DNA of 64,000 nt from Sulfitobacter sp. S190. Its GTDB lineage: Bacteria > Pseudomonadota > Alphaproteobacteria > Rhodobacterales > Rhodobacteraceae. Below the pieces are notes generated by a model. The model was given only the letters and a program-made list of their open reading frames with translations, did not search any database and was not told the origin of the DNA. The stretch is from NCBI RefSeq assembly GCF_025141935.1, contig NZ_CP081120.1, positions 1,798,001 through 1,862,000 on the forward strand, given 5' to 3'. Position 1 is the first letter of the stretch. Each line of letters opens with the position of its first letter. Positions 26,292 through 35,266 of this stretch are shown here, in pieces. The translations under genes were made by a program, and so were the position numbers.

Positions 26292-26321
26292 AAAAGCGGA
26301 GCCCGCATTGGGGCTCCGCTT
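26292..26321 (-). terminator. Terminator after the giant RTX-Hint gene
   Basis: An 11-bp perfect stem (AAGCGGAGCCC 26294-26304, GGGCTCCGCTT 26311-26321, loop of 6) lies 70 nt downstream of the giant gene stop. On the minus strand it ends in TTTTG, as expected for factor-independent termination. It separates the two RTX-Hint genes, which are therefore probably transcribed independently. Confidence 0.7.
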
Positions 26322-26390
26322 CTGTCGCGCGCCGGGTCACTACGCCGACGCGCTCGCTGCATAACTCGTGGGCCCGAAGCGGGCTGCTCC

Positions 26391-29300
26391 CTAGAGGGTG
26401 ATCAGCTTCGCTTCGTGCTTTTTCAAAGACCGGCGCGCAGAGGCATAGGCATCGATCCCGCTGCGTGTGGCCAATTCAGGGAACAATTCCAGAATTTCCT
26501 GCAAGGAAGCGTCACCGACACCGGCGAGCGACATGTCACCGGGCTGGAAGCTTTCGGTCCAGGTCCCGTCGGAGAGGATCACTTCGTGCTGATCGAACAT
26601 GATGTGCACATAAGTGGTGCCCGATGTGTCGACCACATCGATACCGTCCATGTCCGTCAGATGCTTGGCAGCCACCAGCACCTCGCGCTCTTCGAAATAC
26701 AACGCCGTCTTGTCGTTGGCGACAAGCACACGGTGCTGCGGCGACACCATCATGTCCCGTTCGGGCAAACCGTTGCCAAGCGCGCCCTGCTGGATCAGTA
26801 CGGGACGCAGATGCGCCTTGGCGGCCAGTTCTTCGCCCGACATTTCACGCTGACCGACCCACCGGATTTCCTGCATGCCGTTGTCGCGTGTGATGACACG
26901 GTCGCCGACCTCCAGGTCTTCGACAGGGCGTTCGCCTTTCGGCGTCGCGATCAGCGTCCCCGGCGTGAAGCAAGGGATAATCTTTTCGATGTTGGAGAAG
27001 ATCAGCTGGCCCGCTTCCATACCGTCGGCATCGTAGTACTGAACGATCCCGTTCTCTTCGTTGTCGGGATCGGCAGGGTCCGGCAGAATTTCGAGACGTC
27101 CGCCTTCCGGTGCGGAACCGGTCAGATCGAGACAATCCTCATCCACGCCGGATTCGGACCCGTCAACGATGTCTCCCGCATTCACGTTCGAGAAGTTGTC
27201 GCGATCGGCACCACCGATCATGGTATCGTCACCGGTGCCACCGTCAAAGACGTCATCACCCGATCCGCCGCGCAGCTCGTCATCGCCCGCGCCACCGCTC
27301 AGCGTGTCGTCCCCCAGCACACCGAGAAGCGTATCGTCACCGGCATCACCGCTCAGCTGGTCGTTGTCGGCTCCGCCATCCAGCAGATCGTCACCGTCAC
27401 CGCCATGCAGGCTGTCGTCCTCGCGGTTGCCGCGCAGCGTGTCGTTTCCGGCGCCACCTTCGATGGTATCGTTGCCGCGTCCGCCCGACAGGCTGTCTGC
27501 GCCATCACCACCATCGATCGTATCGTCACCCGATCCACCATTCGCGGTGTCGTCGCCGATACCACCTGACAGGCTGTCGTTATCGTCGCCGCCGACCAGA
27601 AGGTCGTCGCCCTGCCCTCCGATCAGCGTGTCGTCGCCCGCGTCACCGCGCAGCGTGTCATCGTCGATCTCTCCATCGAGCAAATCATCGCCCGCGCCAC
27701 CGATGAGCAGATCATCATCATCCGCACCGAAAATGACATCGTCGCCTGCGCCGCCGTCGACCGTATCACGGCCATTGCCGGGCACCGGATCGGGGCCAAG
27801 CGGGTTCGAGCCGTCATCCTCGATATCAAGCCCGTCCGGGATTTCATCGGGGTCATTGCCGGCAAAGATCGTGTCGTTACCCGCCCCACCCAGAATGTCA
27901 TCATTGCCTTCGCCCCCGACAATCCGGTCGTCGCCGTCGTTGCCCTGCACTTCATCATCGTCGATGCCTGCGTTGATGACGTCGTTGCCATCGCCGCCCG
28001 TGATCGTGTCGCGGTCGTCTCCGGTGCGGATCGTGTCGCTGCCTGCGCCGCCGTCGACACTGTCGCGGTCATTGTCGGGCAGAGGATCGGGATCGAAGAC
28101 ACCCGGGAAACCGATGTCGGGCAGCACGTCGCCGTTGCCAGTGACGATTGAATCGTCACCGTCGCCGCCCGAAACCGTATCAGACCCGTCGCCACCCGTG
28201 ATGGTGTCATCGCCGGCATCACCGTCGAGCACATCGTCGCCTGTCTCGCCGTTGATGTCGTCATTGCCTTCGCCGCCCGAGACCTCGTCGTTGCCCAGCC
28301 CTGCGCGGACTGTGTCGTCGCCGTCGCCCGCTTCGATAATGTCGTCCTGAGGCTCTTCGCCCGGCAGGAACGCGTCGCCCGCATCGACAAGATCACCTTC
28401 GGGGTCACCGACGTAGTCGACGTCGATCAGATCGCCATCTTCCGTTCCCGAAACAATGCCGTCGCGCACGGTGACCGCCACGACTGCATCGTCGGTCAGG
28501 GTGCCGTCAGAAAGCGTGTAGTTGATGACCGTATCGCCGCAGAAATCGGGATCGGGTGTGAAGGTGAGCGTGCCGTCGTCGTTGATCGTCACATCGCCAT
28601 CGGGGCTTGTCGCCGCGGTCACGCTGAGCGGATCGCCGTCTGGGTCACTGTCGTTGTCGAGCACCGACACCGTCACGCTGTCACCTTTGTTCAGCGTGGC
28701 ACTGTCGTCTTCTGCGACAGGCGCGTCATTCACCGGATCGACGGTCACTTCAACCTGCGCGCTGTCTTCCCCGCCGTTGCCGTCACTGATGGTATAATCG
28801 ATCGTGGCCGTTCCGTTGAAATCGGGGTTCGGCGTGAAATCGATCGTGCCGTCGTCGTTGATCGTCACATCGCCGTCGGGGCTGGTGGCTGCGATCACGC
28901 TAAGCGGATCGCCGTCCACATCACTGTCGTTATCGAGCACCGTGATGGTGACGGTTGTGTCTTCGTCCGTCGTGTCCGCATCGTCTTCGGCAACGGGCGC
29001 GTCATTGACCGGATTGACAGTGACAGAAACCTGCGCGGTGTCTTCGCCGCCGTTGCCGTCAGTGATGGTATAATCAATCGTGGCCTCGCCGTTGAAATCG
29101 GCATCGGGCGTGAAGGTCACTGTCCCGTCGTCGTTAATGACAACATCGCCATCGGGAGAGGTCGCCGCGGTTACGGTCAATGCGTCCCCATCGGGGTCGC
29201 TGTCATTGCCGAGAATGTCGATGGTGACGGCGGTGTCTTCGTCGGTTTCGTCACTGTCATCGCGAGCAACCGGAGGCGCGTTCACCGCTTCCACGGCAAC

Positions 29301-31613
29301 AGTCACGACTGCATCATCCGTGCCGCCATTGCGATCGCTGATGGTGTAATCGATCGTCGCATCGCCCGAGAAATCGGGGTTTGGCGTAAAGGTGATCGTG
29401 CCGTCATCGTTGATGACAACGTCGCCGTCCGCGCTGGTTGCGGACGTAACGCTCAGCGCGTCGCCGTCCACGTCGCTGTCGTTGTCCAGCACCGGGATCG
29501 TGACAGCCGTGTCGGAAGTTGTTTCATCGCTGTCGTCCACCGCAACCGGCGCATCGTTAACGGGTGCGACATCCACTGTGACGGTCGCGGTATCAGACCC
29601 ACCGTTGCCGTCGGTGATGGTGTAATCGATCGTTGCAGAACCGTTGAAATCCGGCGCCGGTGTAAAGCTAAGCGTGCCATCGTCATTGATCGACACATCA
29701 CCGTCGTCGCTGCTTGCAGCCGTAACGCTCAGTGCGTCGCCCTCGGGATCAGTGTCGTTTGTCAAAACGGGAATGATCACGGTGGTATCTTCGTCCGTCT
29801 CGGCCTCATCGTCGACCGCATTCGGTCCGGTGTTCTCGGGCAGGATCAGCTCTTCGATCTCGGTGAAGGTAAGCGTATCGATGACTTCGCCATCGTCGCC
29901 CAGAAATTCGATCGTGCCGGACGTTGAATCGCCGTCCTCATCGACCGTCTCGTCAACCACGCGCAGCGGGCCTGCATCCGACAGGTCAAGCACATCGCGG
30001 TCGTCACCGGTGGTACCACCGTCGACAACATCACCGCCCGTGCCGCCGGTGATCGTATCGCTATCGGCGCCACCGCTGATAACATCCGCACCTGTGCCGC
30101 CGACAAAGCTGTCGTCGCCGGTTCCCCCCAGAAGGCTGTCGTCACCGCTTCCGCCTTCAAGCGTGTCATCACCGCCTTCGCCAAGGATCGTATCATCGCC
30201 CGCGCCGCCCAGAAGGCTATCGTCGCCACCGGCGACCGGTTCAGGCGTTCCGGTTGTGAAGAAAACGTCCGTGATATTGATATCCGAACTGTCCTCGCCG
30301 CCTTGGGTATGTTTGATCACGACGCGTGAGACTGGACCCACGATGTCAACGTTCACTGCATAGATGCCGTTGTCGTCGTCAGCAAAACCGCCATCGGTGC
30401 TGCAGGCCGTATCGGGGCCGTTCACGCCATCGGTATCAACCAGCTGGATATTGGCACCACCGGTCAGCGTGACGGGAATGGCGTTGCCGTCCGCGTCAAA
30501 TGCAGTGACCTGCACGATCCCCGAGCCGTCCACATCGTTGATATTGAAATCGACGTCCGTCACGCCCTGGTCAAAGGAAAGCTCGTAGCAGATTTCTTCG
30601 CCCTGCGCGCTGGTATCGCTTTCGGCAGAGCTGTTGGCGTCAACGGTTTCGTCGCCGCCCTCAATGCCCGCAGTCGTCTGGGTGTTTGTGGCAAAGCTCG
30701 TCGCGGTCTTGTCCGTATCGCCCACGATATTCAGCGTGACCGTGGCGTCGCCCGTCTGTTGGCTGGTCGATGTGATGTCTTCTCCGTCAGCGAGCCCGAG
30801 TGCGCTCCAGTTGAAGCTTTCGCGCGCACCTTCGCCGCCGGTATCGTTACCCTCCGCGAGCGTGCGGTCCCCGAAAATCAGATCATCGCCTGCGCCACCT
30901 TCGACGGTGTCATCCCCCGCACCTGCGTAAACATCGTCATCGCCTTCGAGCGATTGCACGAGGTCGTCGCCGCCGCGTGCGTCCACGATATCGTCATCTG
31001 CCGCTTCACCGGCGAGCACGGCATCGGCGGCATCAATCATGTCACCTTCGGGATCGCCCGTATATTCGAGATCGATGACATCCGCCGTGTCGTCGCCGCT
31101 TACAATCCCGTCCAGTTCAGCGTCGGCTGCCGGATCGTCGTACACCAGATCATCAATGGCTCCAGAGCCTTGCAGCACAACATCGAGCCGTCCCGTACCT
31201 TCGACGTCAAGCTCCACAACCAGTTGGCTGTTGTCGCCATTCGCGGGCACGAACTGTTCGGCGATCACGTCACCGGCATCATTGAAGAACACCAGCCGCG
31301 CGGGTTGCTCCAGATCGAGGAACGTCAGCGATTTGACCTCGACTTCACGCGTGAAATCAAAGCTGAACGTACCGCCCGATGCGTTGTCATCGGGATCGGT
31401 CGCATCGCTGTCTTCGGAAATGATCAGCACGTTCCCAAGATTGGACGTTGCCAAATCCTCGTCCTGGCCCGTCGGGTTGGACGTGTCAAAAATCATCGCT
31501 TCATCGGACCCGTTGCCATTCGCAACCGCCGATACGGCGACACCTTCATCCGCGAATTGATCGGTGACTGTCGTTCCGGCCGTCAGGTCATTGAAATTGA
31601 TTGTTCTGATCAT
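26391..31613 (-). CDS. Giant RTX/cadherin-like repeat protein with C-terminal Hint domain
   Basis: ATG 31613, preceded by TTAGGAG, gives 1740 residues. Domains in order: an N-terminal beta-rich region (1-160); a short RTX block (205-250); a beta-rich domain (265-455); RTX block 2 (461-535); five tandem cadherin/VCBS-like repeats of exactly 92 residues (595-1054, each starting near DAPVAxDD and containing NDSDxDGDxLSV and GDVxINDDGT); a long RTX block (1090-1470); and a Hint domain from C1548 (CFTPGTLIATPKGERPVEDL) through SPQHRVLV. It is very acidic, suiting calcium binding. It is probably a secreted surface or matrix protein processed by the Hint domain; both points are inference. Secretion genes are not nearby. 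Confidence 0.9.
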   Translation of the reverse strand: MIRTINFNDLTAGTTVTDQFADEGVAVSAVANGNGSDEAMIFDTSNPTGQDEDLATSNLGNVLIISEDSDATDPDDNASGGTFSFDFTREVEVKSLTFLDLEQPARLVFFNDAGDVIAEQFVPANGDNSQLVVELDVEGTGRLDVVLQGSGAIDDLVYDDPAADAELDGIVSGDDTADVIDLEYTGDPEGDMIDAADAVLAGEAADDDIVDARGGDDLVQSLEGDDDVYAGAGDDTVEGGAGDDLIFGDRTLAEGNDTGGEGARESFNWSALGLADGEDITSTSQQTGDATVTLNIVGDTDKTATSFATNTQTTAGIEGGDETVDANSSAESDTSAQGEEICYELSFDQGVTDVDFNINDVDGSGIVQVTAFDADGNAIPVTLTGGANIQLVDTDGVNGPDTACSTDGGFADDDNGIYAVNVDIVGPVSRVVIKHTQGGEDSSDINITDVFFTTGTPEPVAGGDDSLLGGAGDDTILGEGGDDTLEGGSGDDSLLGGTGDDSFVGGTGADVISGGADSDTITGGTGGDVVDGGTTGDDRDVLDLSDAGPLRVVDETVDEDGDSTSGTIEFLGDDGEVIDTLTFTEIEELILPENTGPNAVDDEAETDEDTTVIIPVLTNDTDPEGDALSVTAASSDDGDVSINDDGTLSFTPAPDFNGSATIDYTITDGNGGSDTATVTVDVAPVNDAPVAVDDSDETTSDTAVTIPVLDNDSDVDGDALSVTSATSADGDVVINDDGTITFTPNPDFSGDATIDYTISDRNGGTDDAVVTVAVEAVNAPPVARDDSDETDEDTAVTIDILGNDSDPDGDALTVTAATSPDGDVVINDDGTVTFTPDADFNGEATIDYTITDGNGGEDTAQVSVTVNPVNDAPVAEDDADTTDEDTTVTITVLDNDSDVDGDPLSVIAATSPDGDVTINDDGTIDFTPNPDFNGTATIDYTISDGNGGEDSAQVEVTVDPVNDAPVAEDDSATLNKGDSVTVSVLDNDSDPDGDPLSVTAATSPDGDVTINDDGTLTFTPDPDFCGDTVINYTLSDGTLTDDAVVAVTVRDGIVSGTEDGDLIDVDYVGDPEGDLVDAGDAFLPGEEPQDDIIEAGDGDDTVRAGLGNDEVSGGEGNDDINGETGDDVLDGDAGDDTITGGDGSDTVSGGDGDDSIVTGNGDVLPDIGFPGVFDPDPLPDNDRDSVDGGAGSDTIRTGDDRDTITGGDGNDVINAGIDDDEVQGNDGDDRIVGGEGNDDILGGAGNDTIFAGNDPDEIPDGLDIEDDGSNPLGPDPVPGNGRDTVDGGAGDDVIFGADDDDLLIGGAGDDLLDGEIDDDTLRGDAGDDTLIGGQGDDLLVGGDDNDSLSGGIGDDTANGGSGDDTIDGGDGADSLSGGRGNDTIEGGAGNDTLRGNREDDSLHGGDGDDLLDGGADNDQLSGDAGDDTLLGVLGDDTLSGGAGDDELRGGSGDDVFDGGTGDDTMIGGADRDNFSNVNAGDIVDGSESGVDEDCLDLTGSAPEGGRLEILPDPADPDNEENGIVQYYDADGMEAGQLIFSNIEKIIPCFTPGTLIATPKGERPVEDLEVGDRVITRDNGMQEIRWVGQREMSGEELAAKAHLRPVLIQQGALGNGLPERDMMVSPQHRVLVANDKTALYFEEREVLVAAKHLTDMDGIDVVDTSGTTYVHIMFDQHEVILSDGTWTESFQPGDMSLAGVGDASLQEILELFPELATRSGIDAYASARRSLKKHEAKLITL
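28452..29831 (-). repeat. Five tandem 276-bp coding repeats
   Basis: The repeat unit of the giant gene is exactly 276 bp (92 codons) and occurs five times head to tail without gaps. Units begin near 29831, 29555, 29279, 29003 and 28727. The unit sequences diverge mostly at scattered positions; the first and last are the most different. Such arrays can expand or contract by recombination. Confidence 0.85.
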
Positions 31614-31779
31614 GTCGTAAACTCCTAAGCGTCGTTGCACGCGGCGCGCAACGCGGCCGAACTGGTTATTGTGTCAAACCTAAAAAATGCGAAGGAACAG
31701 CGGAAAAGGTGCGACACCTGCCGCCCGGCATCCGCATTCCGAAATTCGTTCTGTACGTTCAAACCGAACATCTTCGTCC

Positions 31780-32022
31780 CTACTCATTCACCCCGCAAAG
31801 TGCCGATATCGACAGGTCGGCAGCAGCGCGCACACATACACCTTGTAACCGGAGTGAGGAGATTGCCCTTAAGGCCGGATCTGCCAGTGGCAGTCCGTTC
31901 AAGTGCAGACGGTCGCAATAAATGCAGCCCGGCACCTCTCCTACACCGATCGATGCAGTCAATGTGCGGCCGCCCCCGTGACCTACGAAATCTTCGCCCC
32001 CCAGTTGGGCAAGGTCATTCAT
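31780..32022 (-). CDS. Possible 80-residue protein (doubtful)
   Basis: A frame from ATG 32022, with AGG 7-9 nt upstream, encodes 80 residues starting MNDLAQLGGEDFVGHGGGR and containing four cysteines. Codon use is compatible with coding but not decisive. I do not recognise it. It lies upstream of the giant RTX gene on the same strand with 166 nt between them, and could equally be non-coding leader sequence. Confidence 0.22.
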   Translation of the reverse strand: MNDLAQLGGEDFVGHGGGRTLTASIGVGEVPGCIYCDRLHLNGLPLADPALRAISSLRLQGVCVRAAADLSISALCGVNE

Positions 32023-32134
32023 ACTGAACCTGATATCGCCAACAAAGGGAAAAATGTCTGAAAAGTGTCAGAGTTTTGGCGGCCTGACTTTATGCGAAAT
32101 CGTTAACCATTCTTAAAGACAATCTGCGCGGGAA

Positions 32135-32254
32135 GTTTGTTTCTGAATTGTCATTATTCAATTCCGGTCATCCGCGATGTATCGCTTTGTTTATAAATCC
32201 AAAACGCCATTTTCCGCACTATATCGGAAATAGGTTTGTTTCTGAATTAGAAAC
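32135..32254. promoter_or_regulatory. AT-rich repeat cluster, candidate operator region
   Basis: The 15-mer GTTTGTTTCTGAATT occurs at 32135-32149 and again at 32234-32248, 99 bp apart. The second copy extends into the inverted repeat GTTTCT-gaatt-AGAAAC (32238-32254). The first overlaps another inverted repeat, GAATTG-N8-CAATTC (32145-32164). The arrangement suggests two binding sites for one regulator about nine to ten helical turns apart. Confidence 0.4.
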
Positions 32255-32612
32255 AATACGCGCCGCTTCTTCATCATTTGCCTCAATATCGGGCATGCGA
32301 TCACATGTTCTTTAATCGGAACCAATACCGGTTTTCGCGACCGGAATGGTCATAATTCGACGAACAAATGCCACATTCCGGCGATTCGATACCCCCATAC
32401 GGGGCAACGGGATCAATGTCGTCTTCATGATCGGATCGCAACTGCATGAAACGACGAGCGGCGCAACATGCAAAAGTTGCGTAAACGTGGTAAAGCTCAA
32501 CTTGCCTTATATATCGACGCTTCTAATTCCAGTCCAAGTAAGACCGTCTCTTGCGGGACATGCGCCGCTTCTCGGCGCGCCCCCTCGTCTATCCAAACCG
32601 GAGGAACTTCCA

Positions 32613-33074
32613 ATGGCCATTTCCCTTTACGTTAACGACAAACCCGTCGAGCTGGACATCGATCCGGACACGCCCTTGTTGTGGGCCCTGCGCGATGAAC
32701 TGCGTCTGACCGGAACCAAATTTGGCTGCGGGATTGCTCAATGCGGTGCGTGCACCGTGATGCTGAACGGCCAGACACGGCGCGCATGCGTCACCCCTGT
32801 TGGCACATTGGACGGCGCCGATGTGCGCACGATTGAGGCGCTTGAGGGTCCCGCCGCCGAAGCCGTCAAGGCGGCGTGGGTCGATTTGAACGTACCGCAG
32901 TGCGGTTATTGCCAATCCGGACAGGTCGTGACCGCCACCGCACTTCTGGAGTTCGAGCCGAAGCCGACCGATGAGGACATCGACAACGCGATGGCCGGAA
33001 ACATCTGCCGCTGCGCCACCTACGCGCGCATTCGCAAAGCCGTGCGCCAGGCTTCTGACGCGCTGGAGGGATAA
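32613..33074 (+). CDS. [2Fe-2S] subunit of a xanthine-oxidase-family molybdenum hydroxylase (IorA-like)
   Basis: This 153-residue protein binds two [2Fe-2S] clusters. The plant-type cluster uses C39, C44, C47 and C59 ([13 protein letters not shown]); the second uses C97, C100, C132 and C134 (CGYCQSGQ and CRC). It follows a strong GGAGGAAC site at ATG 32613; the longer frame upstream is not credible. It should relay electrons from the molybdenum site of the next gene product. Without an FAD subunit gene, the complex resembles isoquinoline 1-oxidoreductase or aldehyde dehydrogenases of that type. Confidence 0.93.
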   Translation: MAISLYVNDKPVELDIDPDTPLLWALRDELRLTGTKFGCGIAQCGACTVMLNGQTRRACVTPVGTLDGADVRTIEALEGPAAEAVKAAWVDLNVPQCGYCQSGQVVTATALLEFEPKPTDEDIDNAMAGNICRCATYARIRKAVRQASDALEG

Positions 33075-33077
33075 GCC

Positions 33078-35255
33078 ATGCACACGATTGTTAAAGCCGC
33101 ATTCGCACCCAAAACGAACCGTCGCGCCTTTCTTGCCGGATCTGCCGGCCTGATGCTGGCGATGCACCTGCCGGGCAAAGGCCGCGCGCAGACTTCGCCC
33201 GAAAAGATGGTCGATGGGCAATTCGCGCCAAATGCCTTTGTGCGTATCGACCCCGACAGCACCGTAACCGTTCTGGTCAAACACATCGAAATCGGTCAGG
33301 GCGCCAACACGGGTCTGCCCATTCTCGTGGCCGAAGAGCTTGACGCGGACTGGAGCCAGATGCGGGCCGAACAGGCCCCCGCAAATGCGGTCGTCTATGC
33401 CAATGCCGCGTTCGGCATACAGGGCACCGGCGGTTCCACAGGATTGTCCTCAAGCTATATGCAGATGCGACAGGCAGGGGCCGCCGCCCGTGCGATGCTG
33501 GTGTCTGCCGCCGCACAGCAGTGGGGCGTGAATGCCGCCGAGATTACCGTCGAGAAAGGCACCGTGGCACACGCAGGTTCCGGCCAATCCGCCAGCTTTG
33601 GTGATTTGGCCACCGCTGCCGCAGAGATCCCTGTCCCCGTCGACGTCGCGTTGAAAGACCCGAAGGACTTCAAACTGGTCGGCGGTGAAGGCGTCACCCG
33701 GCTCGACAGTCTGGAAAAATCCACCGGGCAAGCGACGTTCACCATCGATGTATACCGCGATGACATGCAGGTTGTGGCGATGGTCCACCCGCCGAAATTC
33801 GGTGCAAAATTAGCATCTTACGACGATGCCGATGCCCTTGCCGTTAAAGGCGTCGCTGCCGTGCGGCAGGTCCCGTCTGGCATCGCGGTTTACGCCGAAA
33901 ACACCTTTGCCGCATTGAAAGGCCGCGACGCGGTTTCAGTCACATGGGATGAAACGGAGGCTGAGACCCGCTCCACGGCGGAAATGGAATCCGAATTTGC
34001 CGAAGCCGCCCGTGCCCCCGCCAGGGTATTCGAGGAATTGGGCGATGTCGACAAGGCGTTCGAGGATGCAGAGCAAGTCATCGAAGCGGATTATATCTTT
34101 CCGTATCTCGCGCATGCCTCGCTTGAACCGCTCGACGGCGTGATCGAATTGCGCGACGGCGCGGCCGAAGTGTGGTCCGGCATGCAAATTCCAACCACCA
34201 GCCAAGGCACGATGGCCGGCGTTCTGGGCATGCAACCGGCGGATATCGCCATCAATACGATGTACACAGGTGGCAGTTTCGGTCGCCGTGCAACGCCCGA
34301 TAACCACCTTGCGGCCGAACTCGCCGAAGTTGCCAAAGCCGCCGGCAACGGCACCTACAAGCTCATGTGGACCCGTGAAAACGACATGATGGGCGGTCAC
34401 TACCGTCCCCTGACGGTGCACCATATGAAAGCGGGGCTCGACGCGCAGGGCAATATCACCGGTTGGCTCAACACGGTTGCCAACCAGTCGATCATTGCGG
34501 GCAGCGCCTTTGAGGCGATGATGCAGGACGGGCTTGATCCGACTGCCTATGAGGGGTCAAACCACCTGCCCTATAATCTGCCCGCCACGCGGATGAGCTG
34601 GGCCGAGATGAAGAACCCTGTGCCAATTTTGTGGTGGCGGTCTGTAGGACACACCCACACCGCATACGCGGTCGAGACGTTCCTTGACCGTTTGCTGGTC
34701 ACTGCGGGCCGTGATCCCGTTCAGGGTCGGCTGGATCTGATGAAAGACGACCGGCCGCGCGACAGGGCCGTTCTTGAGCGGGTGGCCGAAATGGCAAACT
34801 GGTCCGGATCGGGCAACGGCGATACACGACTTGGCGTCGCGGTCGTGCGCAGCTTCGGGTCCTATGTGGCGCAAATTGCCGAAGTGGAGAACCGGGACGG
34901 CATGCCGCATGTGCGCAAGGTCTGGTGCGCGGTCGATTGCGGCGTCGCGGTCACACCCGACGTGATCCGCGCCCAGATGGAGGGCGGCATCGGCTTCGGG
35001 CTTGGAAGTGTGCTCTTTGACGAAATCACCTTTGATGAGGGCGGCGTAGTGCAACAGAAGAACTACGATACCTACCGGATGTTGCGTCTGCCCGAGATGC
35101 CGCAGATCGAGGTGTCGATCATCGACAGCACCGTTGATCCGACGGGGGTGGGGGAGCCGGGCACACCGCCCATCGCGCCTGCGGTGGCGAACGCATGGCG
35201 CGCGCTGACCGGCGACATGCCCTACCGCTTGCCTTTCAATTCCGCTTCGGTCTGA
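33078..35255 (+). CDS. Molybdopterin-binding large subunit of the same hydroxylase (IorB-like), Tat-exported
   Basis: This 725-residue protein has an N-terminal twin-arginine signal (TNRRAFLAGSAGLMLAM, residues 13-29), which points to folding with its cofactor in the cytoplasm and export to the periplasm. The C-terminal GVGEPGTPPIAPAVANA contains the glutamate that acts as catalytic base in this family. GGSFGRRA near residue 395 is a cofactor-binding segment. Related enzymes oxidise aldehydes or N-heterocycles by adding oxygen from water; the substrate is unknown here. It lies 3 nt after the FeS gene and 11 nt before the cytochrome gene. Confidence 0.92.
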   Translation: MHTIVKAAFAPKTNRRAFLAGSAGLMLAMHLPGKGRAQTSPEKMVDGQFAPNAFVRIDPDSTVTVLVKHIEIGQGANTGLPILVAEELDADWSQMRAEQAPANAVVYANAAFGIQGTGGSTGLSSSYMQMRQAGAAARAMLVSAAAQQWGVNAAEITVEKGTVAHAGSGQSASFGDLATAAAEIPVPVDVALKDPKDFKLVGGEGVTRLDSLEKSTGQATFTIDVYRDDMQVVAMVHPPKFGAKLASYDDADALAVKGVAAVRQVPSGIAVYAENTFAALKGRDAVSVTWDETEAETRSTAEMESEFAEAARAPARVFEELGDVDKAFEDAEQVIEADYIFPYLAHASLEPLDGVIELRDGAAEVWSGMQIPTTSQGTMAGVLGMQPADIAINTMYTGGSFGRRATPDNHLAAELAEVAKAAGNGTYKLMWTRENDMMGGHYRPLTVHHMKAGLDAQGNITGWLNTVANQSIIAGSAFEAMMQDGLDPTAYEGSNHLPYNLPATRMSWAEMKNPVPILWWRSVGHTHTAYAVETFLDRLLVTAGRDPVQGRLDLMKDDRPRDRAVLERVAEMANWSGSGNGDTRLGVAVVRSFGSYVAQIAEVENRDGMPHVRKVWCAVDCGVAVTPDVIRAQMEGGIGFGLGSVLFDEITFDEGGVVQQKNYDTYRMLRLPEMPQIEVSIIDSTVDPTGVGEPGTPPIAPAVANAWRALTGDMPYRLPFNSASV

Positions 35256-35266
35256 GGAAATTGCAG

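Larger units (their letters stand above)
31614..32612. other. 1-kb intergenic region between the giant RTX gene and the molybdenum hydroxylase operon
   Basis: No recognisable gene is present apart from a doubtful 80-codon frame at 31780-32022. The part from about 32040 to 32350 is clearly more AT-rich than its surroundings and contains direct and inverted repeats, so it is likely a regulatory region for the divergent RTX and hydroxylase genes. A plus-strand frame at 31635-32027 has no ribosome-binding site and no protein-like features. Confidence 0.5.

Noticed and set aside
27061..28350. Long plus-strand frames opposite the RTX blocks (also 26238-27569 and 30759-31628)
   Set aside because: They result from repeated GAT/GGC codons being read on the other strand as serine- and proline-rich or valine-rich strings.
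28452..29831. Repeat array considered as CRISPR
   Set aside because: Units are 276 bp, contiguous and in frame with a coding sequence; there are no short repeats with unique spacers and no cas genes.
31635..32027. 130-codon plus frame in the 1-kb gap
   Set aside because: It starts inside the RTX gene leader, lacks a ribosome-binding site and has the composition of random translation.
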